DNA of 30,375 bases from 70-18 sp041691815. Lineage in GTDB: Bacteria > Pseudomonadota > Alphaproteobacteria > Acetobacterales > Acetobacteraceae. Shown here piece by piece: positions 1-8,362 of this stretch; the stretch's first letter is position 1, and each line of letters opens with the position of its first letter. Both the position numbers and the translations under genes were made by a program. The notes below the pieces were generated by a model, which worked only from the letters and a program-made list of their open reading frames with translations, made no database searches and was not told the origin of the DNA. The stretch lies in contig JBEPTZ010000050.1 of assembly GCA_041691815.1 (NCBI GenBank), positions 1 through 30,375 of the forward strand, given 5' to 3'.

Positions 1-154
1 GTGGGGTCGGGCGGGCTATCTTTTTTTTCTGTTTTAACACAATTGGGGGGTGTTGCAGACTTTAGGTTTGTTGTTCTATCTTGCTTGCTTCCTCCTCTTC
101 GCCTCGCCGCCTCTTTGTGAATCCTGCTTGCTTGAAAGATCGCCACAGCACAGA

Positions 155-1789
155 TCATCGAATGTATCCCATGGCGCGATCATGTGCGCTGGCCTCAGGA
201 TCGCGGGTTGCCGGGTCGCCCCAGCCGCCGCCGCCGGGGCTTTCCAGGCGGATGCGCTGGCCGCGGCGCAACTGCACGCCAACCACCTTGGAGGCCAGCC
301 TGGGCGTGTGCCAGCCGTCGTCCTGCTGGTAGCTGATCACGTTGGCCGCGCCGTTGTCGCCGCCCAGCACGCCGCGCGGCGCGAATCGGGCGCGCTCGGC
401 GAACACGAAGGCCTCCGCCGCGTCGGCCAGCAACTCGATCTCGTAGATCGCCCCCATGCCGCCGCGATGCGCGCCGGCGCCGCCGGAGCCCTCGCGCAGC
501 GCCCACTGGGTGAAGCGGATCGGGTAGGCGGCCTCCATGATTTCCACCGGCGGGATGATCGCGGTGGCGATCGGCGGGTTGCCGTGGCTCAGCCCGTCGC
601 CTTCCGGGTTGCCGCCATGGCCGCCGCCGAAGAAGCTGAACATCACCCAGCGCCGCCCGTCCGGCCTGATGCCGGCGATCGAGAGCGCATTGATGGTGCC
701 GTAGGCGTTGCCATAGGCCTGCGCCGGGCGGATGCGGGCGAAGGCGCAGAACAGCACATCGATGATGCGCAGGATGGTCTCGGTATAGCCGCCGACCGGG
801 GCCGGGCGTTGCGCATCCAGCAGGCTGCCTGGGGGGATGGTGATGTCGATCGGGTCGAGCACGCCGGAATTGGCCGCGACCTCGGGGAACAGATGCTTCA
901 GGCCGACATAGACGCTGGCGATGGTGGTGGCCGCACTGATGTTCACCGGGCCGGCGCAGGCGCCCGCGGTGCCGGTGAAGTCCAGCCCCAGCCGGTCGCC
1001 CTTCACCGTCACCGTGCAGGCGATCCGCAGCGGTGCGTCGGTATGGCCGTCATTGTCGAGGAAATCCTCCTCGGTCCAGCTGCCATCCGGCAGGGCGGCG
1101 ATGTGGCTGCGGATTTGCGATGCGGCGCGGGCGGTCAGTTCGCCCAGCGCCTCGCTCACCACCGGCGCGGTGTATTCGTCGAGCAGCGCCTCCACCCGCG
1201 CCGCCCCGAGGTCGAGCGCCGAGAGATGCGCGTTGAGGTCGCCATAGGCGCTGTCCGGCAGGCGCGAGGCGGCCAGGATGATGTCCAGGATGTCCTGGTT
1301 CAGCACACCGGCGCTGAACAGCCGCACCGGCGGGATCAGCACGCCTTCCTGGAAATACTCGGTCGCCGCCGGGTTGTAGTTGCCCGGCACTGCGCCGCCG
1401 AGGTCGTGCCAGTGCCCGACGCTGCCGAGCCAGCAGAACAGCGCGCCATCGCGAAAGCAGGGCCGGATCAGCCGCATGTCCGACAGATGGGTGCCGCCGA
1501 GATACGGATCGTTGAAGATGAACACGTCGCCCGGCAGCGGCCCGCGTTCGCCGGTGAACTTCTCGATCACCGCCCGCACCGCATAGGCCATCACGCCGAC
1601 GAAGATCGGCAGGCCGGACTTGCCCTGCACCAGCGTCGCCCCGGTATTGGCGTCGTACAGCCCGTGGCAGGCGTCGTGCGCCTCGGCGATGGTCGGGTTG
1701 AAGGCGGCACGGAACAGCGTCGCGTCCATCTCGTCGGCGATCTGCTCCAGCCGGCCCTTGAGTACCGCGAGCGTCACAGGGTCCAGCAT
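155..1789 (-). CDS. hydantoinase B/oxoprolinase family protein
   Basis: The 544-residue product matches the HyuB/oxoprolinase beta-type family, cytoplasmic ATP-dependent hydrolases or carboxylases of hydantoins, 5-oxoproline or acetone-like substrates. Visible family features are the N-terminal DPVTLAVLKGRLEQIADEM stretch, the NDPYLGGTHLSD motif at residues 93-104, and the glycine-rich ESPGGGGWGDP segment near the C-terminus. Length is usual for the family. The ATG lies 3 bases after the stop of the upstream lyase-like gene, with GGAG about 9 bases before it inside that gene, so the two are very likely co-transcribed and translationally coupled. The usual HyuA partner is not seen; only 154 bases remain beyond the stop, with no gene visible. 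The substrate cannot be told from sequence. Confidence 0.9.
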   Translation of the reverse strand: MLDPVTLAVLKGRLEQIADEMDATLFRAAFNPTIAEAHDACHGLYDANTGATLVQGKSGLPIFVGVMAYAVRAVIEKFTGERGPLPGDVFIFNDPYLGGTHLSDMRLIRPCFRDGALFCWLGSVGHWHDLGGAVPGNYNPAATEYFQEGVLIPPVRLFSAGVLNQDILDIILAASRLPDSAYGDLNAHLSALDLGAARVEALLDEYTAPVVSEALGELTARAASQIRSHIAALPDGSWTEEDFLDNDGHTDAPLRIACTVTVKGDRLGLDFTGTAGACAGPVNISAATTIASVYVGLKHLFPEVAANSGVLDPIDITIPPGSLLDAQRPAPVGGYTETILRIIDVLFCAFARIRPAQAYGNAYGTINALSIAGIRPDGRRWVMFSFFGGGHGGNPEGDGLSHGNPPIATAIIPPVEIMEAAYPIRFTQWALREGSGGAGAHRGGMGAIYEIELLADAAEAFVFAERARFAPRGVLGGDNGAANVISYQQDDGWHTPRLASKVVGVQLRRGQRIRLESPGGGGWGDPATRDPEASAHDRAMGYIR

Positions 1790-1792
1790 GGC

Positions 1793-2671
1793 TCAGAGCT
1801 CCGGATCGTATTGCCGCGCCTCGGCCAGCATCGCCTCGGTGCCGAGCATGCCCTGCAACCCCTTGAAGTCGAACATCCGGTTGGCGAAGGCGGCACTGCT
1901 GCCATTGGCCTTCAGCGAGGCGAAATATTCCCGCGCCGCCCACGACAAGGTCCGCACCAGCCCGCCGGGGAAGATCACGATGCGGTAGCCCATCGCCCCC
2001 AACTCCTCGACGCTGCCGAGCGGGGTTTTGCCGCCCTCCACCATGTTTGCCAGCAGCGGCACCCGGGCGGCGAAGCGGCGGTTGATCGCCTGCATCTGCG
2101 CCGTGGTCTCCGGCGCCTCGACGAACAGGATGTCGGCCCCGGCTGCCAGATACGCCTCGGCCCGGTCCAGCGCCGTGTCGAACCCCTCGACGGCAATCGC
2201 GTCGGTCCGCGCCATGATCAGCGCCCGGTCGCGGGCATCTACCGCCGCCTTGATCTTGCCGACCATCTCGGCGGCCGGGATCAGCTTCTTGTCGCTGAGA
2301 TGGCCGCAGCGCTTCGGGAACGCCTGGTCCTCCAGCTGGATCACGTCCGCCCCGGCGCGCTCGAACACCCGCACCGTGCGCTGCACATTCATCGCGTTGC
2401 CGAAGCCGGTATCGGCGTCGATGATCACCGGCAGGCTCACCCGCTCGCGCACCCTGGCCATCACGTCGGCCACCTCGGTCATCGACACCAAGCCGATATC
2501 CGGCCGGCCGAGCCTTGTATAGGCAATCTGCGCGCCGGACAGATACGCCGCCTCGAACCCGGCGCTCTCCGCCATCGCGGCAGACAGCGCGTCATAGATG
2601 CCCGGCGCCAGCAGGGCCGGTGTGGCGGCATCGGCGAGACGGGCGCGCAAATCAGCTGACAGCGTGTGCAT
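1793..2671 (-). CDS. isocitrate lyase/PEP mutase family protein
   Basis: A 292-residue (beta/alpha)8-barrel enzyme of the ICL/PEP-mutase superfamily, which makes or breaks C-C or P-C bonds next to a carboxylate using Mg2+. Visible motifs are DADTGFG (85-91), QLED (112-115), the active-site loop KRCGH (120-124) and ARTDA (154-158). KRCGH is typical of the C-C lyases of the family (2-methylisocitrate lyase, 2,3-dimethylmalate lyase) rather than true PEP mutases, so a lyase role is favoured. The start at 2671 has GGAG about 8 bases upstream; a longer frame to 2902 would run through the promoter. First gene of a two-gene operon with the hydantoinase-B gene, divergent from a GntR regulator that probably controls it. 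Confidence 0.88.
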   Translation of the reverse strand: MHTLSADLRARLADAATPALLAPGIYDALSAAMAESAGFEAAYLSGAQIAYTRLGRPDIGLVSMTEVADVMARVRERVSLPVIIDADTGFGNAMNVQRTVRVFERAGADVIQLEDQAFPKRCGHLSDKKLIPAAEMVGKIKAAVDARDRALIMARTDAIAVEGFDTALDRAEAYLAAGADILFVEAPETTAQMQAINRRFAARVPLLANMVEGGKTPLGSVEELGAMGYRIVIFPGGLVRTLSWAAREYFASLKANGSSAAFANRMFDFKGLQGMLGTEAMLAEARQYDPEL

Positions 2672-2699
2672 GGCTGCTCCGGGAACAGATGTTCTATGG

Positions 2700-2728
2700 T
2701 TAAGACATCCGCGGCGCCATCCTGTCAA
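2700..2728 (-). promoter_or_regulatory. putative sigma70-type promoter for the lyase-hydantoinase operon
   Basis: On the minus strand a perfect -35 TTGACA (2728-2723) is followed after 17 bases by TCTTAA (2705-2700), a weak -10 match. This gives a leader of about 20 bases before the ATG at 2671. It lies between the divergent operon and the GntR regulator, where a GntR operator would be expected; no clean palindrome was found. Confidence 0.45.
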
Positions 2729-2817
2729 CGTGCCGCCGCGGTGGCGGAACCGCCGGAATGTCCCTATCAGTGCGGTCCCACCGCCGCTTTGCCCAGGAAC
2801 CCCCCATTGTTGCCCGC

Positions 2818-3579
2818 ATGACGCCGGCCCATCCGGCCCCGCCGCTGTATCACCGCATCTACCTGGTGTTGCGCCAGATGGTGCTGGAGGGCCGCTATCC
2901 ACCCGACCGCGCGATGCCCGGCGAGCACGAACTGGCCGCCGAATTCGCCGCCTCGCGCATCACCATCCGCCGCGCCCTGGCCACCCTGCAGGCGCAGGGC
3001 CTGGTGGTGCGCCGCCGCGGCGCCGGCACCTTCGCCCGCCCGCCGGCGCCGGCCGAGCCGCTGCGCGAGGACCTGCGCGGGCTGATCGAGAACCTGCTGC
3101 AGATGGGCCTGCGCACCACGGTGCGGCTGATCGCCTTCGACTATGTGCCCGCGACCCCCGACCTCGCCGCCCTGATGGGCCTGCCTGCCAACGCCCCGGT
3201 GCAGCACAGCGTGCGGGTGCGCAGCGCCCGCGGCCAGCCATTCTCCTACCTCACCGCCTGGGTGCCAGCAGAGATCGGCCGCCGCTACGACCGCGCCGAC
3301 CTCGCCGCCAGACCGCTGCTGGCGCTGCTGGAGGCCAACGGCGTGGCGATCGCCCGCGCCGAACAGACCATCTCGGCGCGCCTTGCCGACAGTACCGTGG
3401 CGCCGCTGCTGGGGGTGGAGATCGGCGCCGCCCTGCTTTGGGTGCGGCGCCAGGTGTTCGCCCCCTCCGGCCAGGTGATCGAGGCGCTGGAGGCGCTGTA
3501 CCGGCCGGAAATGTATGCCTATCAGATCGGCCTGGTGCGCGACGGCGCGATGTGGAACCCGCAACGCGCCGAAAAGTGA
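2818..3579 (+). CDS. GntR family transcriptional regulator (HutC/UTRA type)
   Basis: A 253-residue cytoplasmic repressor/activator. An N-terminal winged helix covers about residues 9-75 (PLYHRIYLVLRQMVLEG, then the recognition-helix region SRITIRRALATLQAQG and the wing RRRGAGTF). An effector-binding UTRA-like domain follows (about 90-245, including PFSYLTAWVPAEIG). The start is uncertain: 2818 puts the winged helix 8 residues from the N-terminus as usual, while an upstream in-frame ATG at 2758 would add 20 residues; neither has a strong ribosome site. It is divergent from the lyase-hydantoinase operon and most simply senses that pathway's substrate. That role is inferred from position. Confidence 0.88.
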   Translation: MTPAHPAPPLYHRIYLVLRQMVLEGRYPPDRAMPGEHELAAEFAASRITIRRALATLQAQGLVVRRRGAGTFARPPAPAEPLREDLRGLIENLLQMGLRTTVRLIAFDYVPATPDLAALMGLPANAPVQHSVRVRSARGQPFSYLTAWVPAEIGRRYDRADLAARPLLALLEANGVAIARAEQTISARLADSTVAPLLGVEIGAALLWVRRQVFAPSGQVIEALEALYRPEMYAYQIGLVRDGAMWNPQRAEK

Positions 3580-3606
3580 CGCCACGCAACGTTGCGCCTA
3601 TAACCC

Positions 3607-4785
3607 ATGCCTGCCGCCACCAGCAAAGCCGCCGCCCTGTCGCATCCACTCCGCTTCGAACTCCGCACCGACCTGGACGCCGCCAGCCTCGCGCCGCTGT
3701 GGCGGGAGCTGGAGCAGCGCGCCGATCCGCCGATGTTCCTCAGCTGGCACTGGATCGGCTGCTGGCTGGCCGAGACCGGCCTTCGCCCGGTGGTGCTGCT
3801 CGGCCATGCCGGCGAGCAACTGGTGCTGCTCGGCGCGCTGACCGCCTGGGACCGCCGCGGCGCGCTGCCGATGACGATGAGCGGCCTGCTGCTGCACACC
3901 ACCGGCGACGAGGCGCTCGACGTCATCACCATCGAATATAACGACTTCCTGATCGACCGCGCCTGGACCGGACGCGCCGAGCCCGCCGCACTGCACTACC
4001 TGACCAGCGGCGTGGTGGTCGACGGCAAGCGCCGCGACGAGCTGCATCTGCGCAACATCGCCGCCGACCCGGCCTTCGACCCCGCCACGCTGCCGAACGG
4101 CGTGGTGGTGCGGGAATTGTTCCGCAAGCCGTCCTGGTATGTCGATCTCGCCGCCCTGCGCGCCGCCTGCACGCCGTATCTCGACACTCTGAGCGCCAAC
4201 ACCCGCCAGCAACTCCGCCGCGCCATGCGCCAATACCAACGGCGCGGCCCGCTCACCGCCAGCCGCGCCCGCGATGTGCCGGAGGCGCTGGCGTTCCTCG
4301 CCGAAATGAAGCGCCTGCACCAGCAATACTGGACCGCCAAGGGCGAGCGCGGCGCGTTCTCCTACCCGTTCCTGGAAGCGTTCGAGCGGCGGCTGATCGA
4401 AACCGGCGTTCCCGCCGGAGCGGTGGAAATGGTCCGCGTCTGCTGCGGCGACCAGCCGATCGGCTATCTGCAGAACCTGGTCGGCCCGAATCTGGTCGGA
4501 GGCACCCGGGTGCTGTCCTACCAGTCCGGCATCGACTACCAGCACGACCCGAAGCTGAAACCCGGCCTGATCTGCCATGTGCTGTGCATCGAACTGCATT
4601 TGCGCGAGGGGGCGGCGATCTACGACTTCATGGCCGGCGCCGCGCGCTACAAGGCCAGCCTCGGCATCCCTGGACCGGATATGATCTACCGCGTGCTGGA
4701 ACGCCCGAGTGCCAAACTGCGACTGGAACAGGCATTGCGCGCCCTGCTCCGCCGCGTCCGACGCCCCGGCCCGATACCGGGTTAA
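3607..4785 (+). CDS. GNAT/BioF2-like acetyltransferase domain protein
   Basis: A 392-residue protein resembling the Acetyltransf_6 (BioF2-like/CelD/FemAB-type) family, which transfers acyl groups with a double-GNAT fold. Supporting stretches are the N-terminal WRELEQRADPPMFLSWHW region, the central SANTRQQLRRAMRQYQRRG helix, and the C-terminal acyl-CoA-site-like segment around IYDFMAGAARYKASLG (about 340-355), typical of the family. No signal peptide or membrane span is visible. It begins 27 bases after the GntR gene, so it may be read through from it. The last base triplet TAA overlaps the stop of the convergent monooxygenase gene. The acceptor is unknown; family members often sit in polysaccharide or cell-envelope pathways. 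Confidence 0.8.
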   Translation: MPAATSKAAALSHPLRFELRTDLDAASLAPLWRELEQRADPPMFLSWHWIGCWLAETGLRPVVLLGHAGEQLVLLGALTAWDRRGALPMTMSGLLLHTTGDEALDVITIEYNDFLIDRAWTGRAEPAALHYLTSGVVVDGKRRDELHLRNIAADPAFDPATLPNGVVVRELFRKPSWYVDLAALRAACTPYLDTLSANTRQQLRRAMRQYQRRGPLTASRARDVPEALAFLAEMKRLHQQYWTAKGERGAFSYPFLEAFERRLIETGVPAGAVEMVRVCCGDQPIGYLQNLVGPNLVGGTRVLSYQSGIDYQHDPKLKPGLICHVLCIELHLREGAAIYDFMAGAARYKASLGIPGPDMIYRVLERPSAKLRLEQALRALLRRVRRPGPIPG

Positions 4786-6125
4786 CCCTCCGGCTTGCGG
4801 CGATAACTGCCATGCGTCGGCCGCGCCAGACCCAGATTGTCGCGCAGCGTCCTGCCGGCATACTCGGTCTGCGCCAGCCCGCGCCGCTGCAACTCCGGCA
4901 CCAGCAGCGCCAGCGCCGGGATCGGCTGGTCGGTCAGATGCGTCGCCATCAGGTTCCAACCATCGCAGGCGCCGGCACGAAACCAGTCCTCCATCACATC
5001 GGCGACATCGGCCGGCGTGCCGACGGTGATGTTGTGCCCCGAGGCGCCGGCGACGATGCGATACAACTGCCCGATCGTCATGCCCGGCGTCTGCCCCAGC
5101 TTCACCAGCGACGCATGGATGCTCTTCACCGCGTTGCTGTTCTCCAGCGGCGGCAGCGGCGCATCCTCGGGATAGCCCGACAGGTCGCCGAAGGCGCCGG
5201 CCAGCATCGGCAGTCCGACCCGCGGATGCACCGCCTGCTGCAACTGCTCATACAGGTCCTGCGCCTGCTGCCGCGTGGCGCCGAGGATCGGCATGATCCC
5301 CGGCATCACCAGCATCTGCTCCGGATCGCGCCCGATCGCCGCGGCATGGCTCTTCACGCTGCGGGCAAATGCCAGTGCGGACTCGCGGTTGTTCTGCGCG
5401 GTGTAGATGATATCGGCGATCCGGCTGCCCAGCGCCTGGCCCGGCCCGGACGAGCCGGCCTGGGCGATCACCGGATAGCCCTGCACCGGCCGGGCGACAT
5501 TCAGCGGCCCGGCAACGCTGAAGCTCTCGCCGCGATGGCTGAGATTATGCAGCGCGGTGGGGTCGAAATACCGCCCGCTGGCCTTGTCGCGGATGAACGC
5601 GTCATCCTCCCAGCCATCCCACAGCCCGAACACCACATCGACGAATTCCTCGGCGCGGCGGTAGCGCAAGCCATGCTCCATATGCGTCTCGCGGCCGAAA
5701 TTCAGCGCCTCCTGCTCGCTCCACGAGGTGACCACGTTCCAGCCGACCCGCCCGCCGCTGATCCAGTCCAGCGAGGCGAATTTGCGCGCGATATGATACG
5801 GCTCGTTATAGGGGGTGGAAGCACTGGCGACGAAGCCGAGATGCTCGGTCACCGCCGAGAGTGCGGCCATGATGGTCAGCGGTTCGAACAGGTCGATCCG
5901 CGCCAGGTAGCTCAGTTCGTCGTCGTCGCGGGCGGAATGGCGCACCGCGATGCCGTCGGCCCAGAACATGAAATGAATCCGCGCCGCCTCGGCCTCCTGC
6001 GCGATCCGCTTCCACAGCGCAAAATCCAGCGCCCCGTCGGCCCGCGCGTCCGGCAACCGCCAGCCGGCGGAATGCGCACCATTGGCGACAATGTTGAGGC
6101 CGAGCTTCATGCTGCGAGCGGTCAT
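4782..6125 (-). CDS. LLM class flavin-dependent oxidoreductase (NtaA/SnaA/DszA type)
   Basis: A 447-residue FMN-dependent monooxygenase of the bacterial luciferase-like superfamily, in the NtaA/SnaA/DszA/DmoA branch that oxidises small N- or S-containing compounds with FMNH2 supplied by a separate reductase. Diagnostic stretches are FMFWADGIAV, FEPLTIMAALSAVTEHLGF, the ISGGRVGWNVVTSWSEQEALNFG region and the QAGSSGPGQALGSRIADIIY region; length fits. The start at 6125 gives MTARSMKLG with GGAG 6 bases upstream; longer frames to 6332 run into the divergent gene. It is divergent from the CitE-like gene, with 67 bases between them, and convergent with the acetyltransferase. No reductase gene is nearby and the substrate is unknown. 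Confidence 0.9.
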   Translation of the reverse strand: MTARSMKLGLNIVANGAHSAGWRLPDARADGALDFALWKRIAQEAEAARIHFMFWADGIAVRHSARDDDELSYLARIDLFEPLTIMAALSAVTEHLGFVASASTPYNEPYHIARKFASLDWISGGRVGWNVVTSWSEQEALNFGRETHMEHGLRYRRAEEFVDVVFGLWDGWEDDAFIRDKASGRYFDPTALHNLSHRGESFSVAGPLNVARPVQGYPVIAQAGSSGPGQALGSRIADIIYTAQNNRESALAFARSVKSHAAAIGRDPEQMLVMPGIMPILGATRQQAQDLYEQLQQAVHPRVGLPMLAGAFGDLSGYPEDAPLPPLENSNAVKSIHASLVKLGQTPGMTIGQLYRIVAGASGHNITVGTPADVADVMEDWFRAGACDGWNLMATHLTDQPIPALALLVPELQRRGLAQTEYAGRTLRDNLGLARPTHGSYRRKPEG

Positions 6126-6192
6126 GCAGGTCTCCGGTGGCGAGGGAGTGGGCAGATGCGCCATCATGGCCCGGCAACGGGGAGAAGCGCCA

Positions 6193-7086
6193 ATGCCACC
6201 ACGCTCATGGTTGTTCGTGCCCGGCGAGAGCGAGCGCAAGCTGGGCAAGGCCGAGGCCGCCGGCGCCGACGCGCTGATCCTCGACCTCGAGGACTCGGTG
6301 GCATCCGGCCGCCGCCCGGTGGCGCGCGGCATGGTGCGCGCCTATCTGGACGCGCGTCCGCCGGGGCGCCGTGCCAGCGCCCTCTGGGTGCGGATCAATC
6401 CGCTCGACGGCCCGGATGCGCTGGCCGACCTGGCGTCGGTGGTCGGCGGCGCACCGGACGGCATCATGCTGCCGAAGATCGACGGGCCGGCCGAGGTCCA
6501 GCGCCTGATCCACGGCCTGGACACCCTGGAGGCGCGCGACGGCGTGCCGCCCGGCAGCATCGGCATCGTCGCGGTGGCCACCGAGACCGCCGCCGCCCCG
6601 TTCGGCCTCGGCGGCTTCGCCTCCGCCCGGCTGCCCCGGCTGGCTGGCCTCACCTGGGGCGCCGAGGACCTCTCGGCCGCCCTGGGCGCCAGCACCAACC
6701 AGGATCCGGCCGGCGGCTGGGCGCTCACCTACCGCATCGTCCGCTCGCTGACGCTGCTGGCCGCCAACGCCGCCGGCGTGCAGCCGATCGAGACCCTGCA
6801 CGCCGATTTCCGCGACGAGGCCGGCCTGCGCGCCGCCAGCCTGGCGGCAGCCCGCGAGGGCTTCACCGGCCGCATCGCCATCCACCCCGCCCAGGTCGCC
6901 CCGATCAACGAGGCCTTCGCCCCCACGGCCGCCGATGTGGCACATGCCCGGCACGTGGTGGCGGCATTCGCCGCCGGCGCCGAAACCGGCGCGGTGGGGC
7001 TCGACGGGATGATGCTCGACATGCCGCATCTCAAGCAGGCGCAGCTTGTGCTCGCCCGCCATGCGGCGCTGGCCTGCGGTGCATGA
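6193..7086 (+). CDS. HpcH/HpaI aldolase/citrate lyase family protein (CitE-like)
   Basis: A 297-residue Mg2+-dependent C-C lyase or thioesterase of the CitE-like family (relatives: citrate lyase beta, malyl-CoA lyase, citramalyl-CoA lyase). Visible motifs are SWLFVPG (5-11), LDLEDSV (30-36), WVRINP (65-70), LPKIDGP (93-99), metal-site Glu in ATETA (129-133), WGAEDLSAA (155-163) and IHPAQV (230-235). Start 6193 is chosen because GGAG at 6181 is 8 bases upstream and the family begins with this segment. The stop is only 21 bases from the remnant of tRNA-Arg, so before integration the tRNA lay directly behind this gene. The exact acyl-CoA substrate is unclear. Confidence 0.9.
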   Translation: MPPRSWLFVPGESERKLGKAEAAGADALILDLEDSVASGRRPVARGMVRAYLDARPPGRRASALWVRINPLDGPDALADLASVVGGAPDGIMLPKIDGPAEVQRLIHGLDTLEARDGVPPGSIGIVAVATETAAAPFGLGGFASARLPRLAGLTWGAEDLSAALGASTNQDPAGGWALTYRIVRSLTLLAANAAGVQPIETLHADFRDEAGLRAASLAAAREGFTGRIAIHPAQVAPINEAFAPTAADVAHARHVVAAFAAGAETGAVGLDGMMLDMPHLKQAQLVLARHAALACGA

Positions 7087-7107
7087 AGCAGGGTAGAAAG
7101 GCGCCCC

Positions 7108-7146
7108 GCGCCCTTAGCTCAGATGGATAGAGCAACAGCCTTCTAA
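7108..7146 (+). repeat. left attachment-site repeat (5' half of tRNA-Arg)
   Basis: 39 bases identical to the first 39 bases of the intact tRNA-Arg(UCU) at 22136: acceptor 5' strand, D arm, 5' anticodon stem and the whole anticodon loop. The match stops at the end of the loop, where sequence from the element begins, so no functional tRNA can fold here. The upstream CitE-like gene ends 21 bases before it. Confidence 0.9.
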
Positions 7147-7217
7147 CATTAAGATGCAGTTGAAAGATTGCACCAGTGATCTGCATGATTTTGAACTAAA
7201 GCGCATTTCAATGTGAC

Positions 7218-7237
7218 GTGGACACTATATGGACGCT
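7218..7237 (+). promoter_or_regulatory. candidate left integrase arm-type sites
   Basis: GTGGACACT (7218-7226) and TGGACGCT (7230-7237) occur 71 bases inside the left core repeat. The same two words occur in the same orientation 74 bases inside the right core (22053-22061 and 22043-22050). Placement near both ends fits integrase or excisionase arm sites. The surrounding 7147-7303 shows no gene. Confidence 0.45.
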
Positions 7238-7303
7238 CAGACGGCGCCTAGCCTGTGCCGCCCGAGTCGCCATATAACGATGTGCGTGCCGCAGGGCGCC
7301 CAT

Positions 7304-7561
7304 TCAGCCCAGTCGATAACGGATCACCAGCGATGCCCCATTGCCTTTGGGAGGCTCGGCGATGACGCGATCCGCGCTCTTCATGGCATCACGCATCGCC
7401 TTGCAGCAGGTCGGCATGCGGTGGTCCGGTCCAGGGTAGCTTCCTAGCTCGCGGTGCAGGTCTCCAGCCTCCACGTCCAAGATGCCCAGCCCCTCCCGCC
7501 TCGCTCTGGAGAAGCGGACGTCCAAGGCGGCGTGAAACCGATCCGCTGTCAGGTCCGGCAT
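7304..7561 (-). CDS. hypothetical protein with AGDLHRELG..PGPDHRMPTCC motif
   Basis: An 85-residue protein. The start at 7561 has CCGGAG about 9 bases upstream; a longer frame using GTG at 7690 lacks a ribosome site. The central segment EAGDLHRELGSYPGPDHRMP, then two adjacent cysteines and MRDAM, and the tail PPKGNGASLVIRYRL have the look of a conserved small family that I associate with accessory regions; I cannot name a function. The His and Cys-rich core could bind metal or nucleic acid. It is the leftmost gene of the element, transcribed toward the left end. Confidence 0.65.
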   Translation of the reverse strand: MPDLTADRFHAALDVRFSRARREGLGILDVEAGDLHRELGSYPGPDHRMPTCCKAMRDAMKSADRVIAEPPKGNGASLVIRYRLG

Positions 7562-7954
7562 GTCGCAAACTCCGGTGAAAAGCGCCCGGCAGGCGGGCTC
7601 ATCTGAGGTGAGAATTTGTCTGAGTAAGGAAACGATGTCCAGCTTTCCTAAGCCGACCGACGCAGAAGGTGCCAAGCTGAAGCGGGACACGATCCGCGAT
7701 ATGTCGTGTCAGCCACGCAGACCCGAACGTCACCCAGAGCAGCGGTGGCTGTGCTGGCGCCGTGGCTGGCCAAGGTCGACCCGTTCGCCGATCCGGCACC
7801 CATGCCGGGTGAGGCCGTCACGTAACCTGCCGCATGCCATTCTCCCGAACGTCATGGCAGCCAAGCGCAAGCCAAACTGACATGATATTGCAATGAACAT
7901 TTAGGCCGGCGATCTTCTCCCCAGCGGCATTCCGCCGTGCAAGGAGCCCACGCC
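7562..7954. other. region without a convincing gene
   Basis: About 390 bases between the divergent 85- and 50-residue genes. Open frames here (for example 7560-7880 plus) lack ribosome sites and read as low-complexity Arg/Pro-rich sequence. It should hold the promoters of both flanking genes; no strong -35/-10 pair was recognised. Confidence 0.5.
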
Positions 7955-8107
7955 ATGACCGACGCCGCACACGCCGCCCTTATCGTCGCTTCCAACGCCC
8001 TTCACGCTGCGTCTGAACGGCCCTTGTCCGTCGAGATGATCGCCACATGCCGCGAACATATCCGGCAGGCTACCGCTGCGCTGGAAGTGTTTGCATCTCA
8101 GGAATGA
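7955..8107 (+). CDS. hypothetical 50-residue protein
   Basis: A small helical protein (MTDAAHAALIVASNALHAAS ... LEVFASQE) preceded by a consensus AAGGAG ribosome site at 7941-7946, 8 bases from the ATG. Codon usage is GC-rich as in the flanking genes. It is alone on the plus strand between two leftward genes. The segment RPLSVEMIATCREHIRQATAAL predicts an amphipathic helix pair. No family recognised; a regulator or anti-repressor is possible but unsupported. Confidence 0.6.
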   Translation: MTDAAHAALIVASNALHAASERPLSVEMIATCREHIRQATAALEVFASQE

Positions 8108-8335
8108 AAATAGGCGCGACGGCGGCATCCGTCCACGGTGGGACAGCCGGTGCCGCCGCTGCTATCGACGCCAGCGGGGGACCCGAGGTGGCCCAGCCAC
8201 CACGGCACCGCGTCGACTATGACCTGGAGGCGCACAGGCAGCCGCCCCAGGAGGGTTGCCGCCACCGCCTGCGCTGCCCGCCCGTGGCGCCACGCAAGGG
8301 GTTGCCTGCGTGCGTGCGAGCCCTCCAGAGCTAAC

Positions 8336-8357
8336 GCGCCGCCGATCAGGGCGGCGC
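8336..8357 (-). terminator. hairpin after the seven-gene operon
   Basis: Perfect 8-bp inverted repeat GCGCCGCC/GGCGGCGC with a 6-base loop, five bases after the last stop of the leftward operon. There is no T-run, so termination could be weak, Rho-assisted, or the hairpin may only protect the 3' end. The rest of 8108-8362 shows no gene. Confidence 0.4.
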
Positions 8358-8362
8358 AGCCG

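Noticed and set aside
1..154. T-runs near 21-28 as a terminator
   Set aside because: No stem precedes the T-run on the plus strand, and the orientation is wrong for the leftward operon ending at 155.
50..2659. 869-residue plus-strand open frame
   Set aside because: Antisense of the hydantoinase-B and lyase genes in GC-rich DNA; His/Arg/Ala-rich without any family pattern.
4584..7130. 848-residue plus-strand open frame
   Set aside because: Runs antisense to the monooxygenase and out of frame through the CitE-like gene; composition is typical of a shadow frame.
7108..7146. A second functional tRNA gene
   Set aside because: Only the 5' half up to the anticodon loop is present; no 3' half follows.
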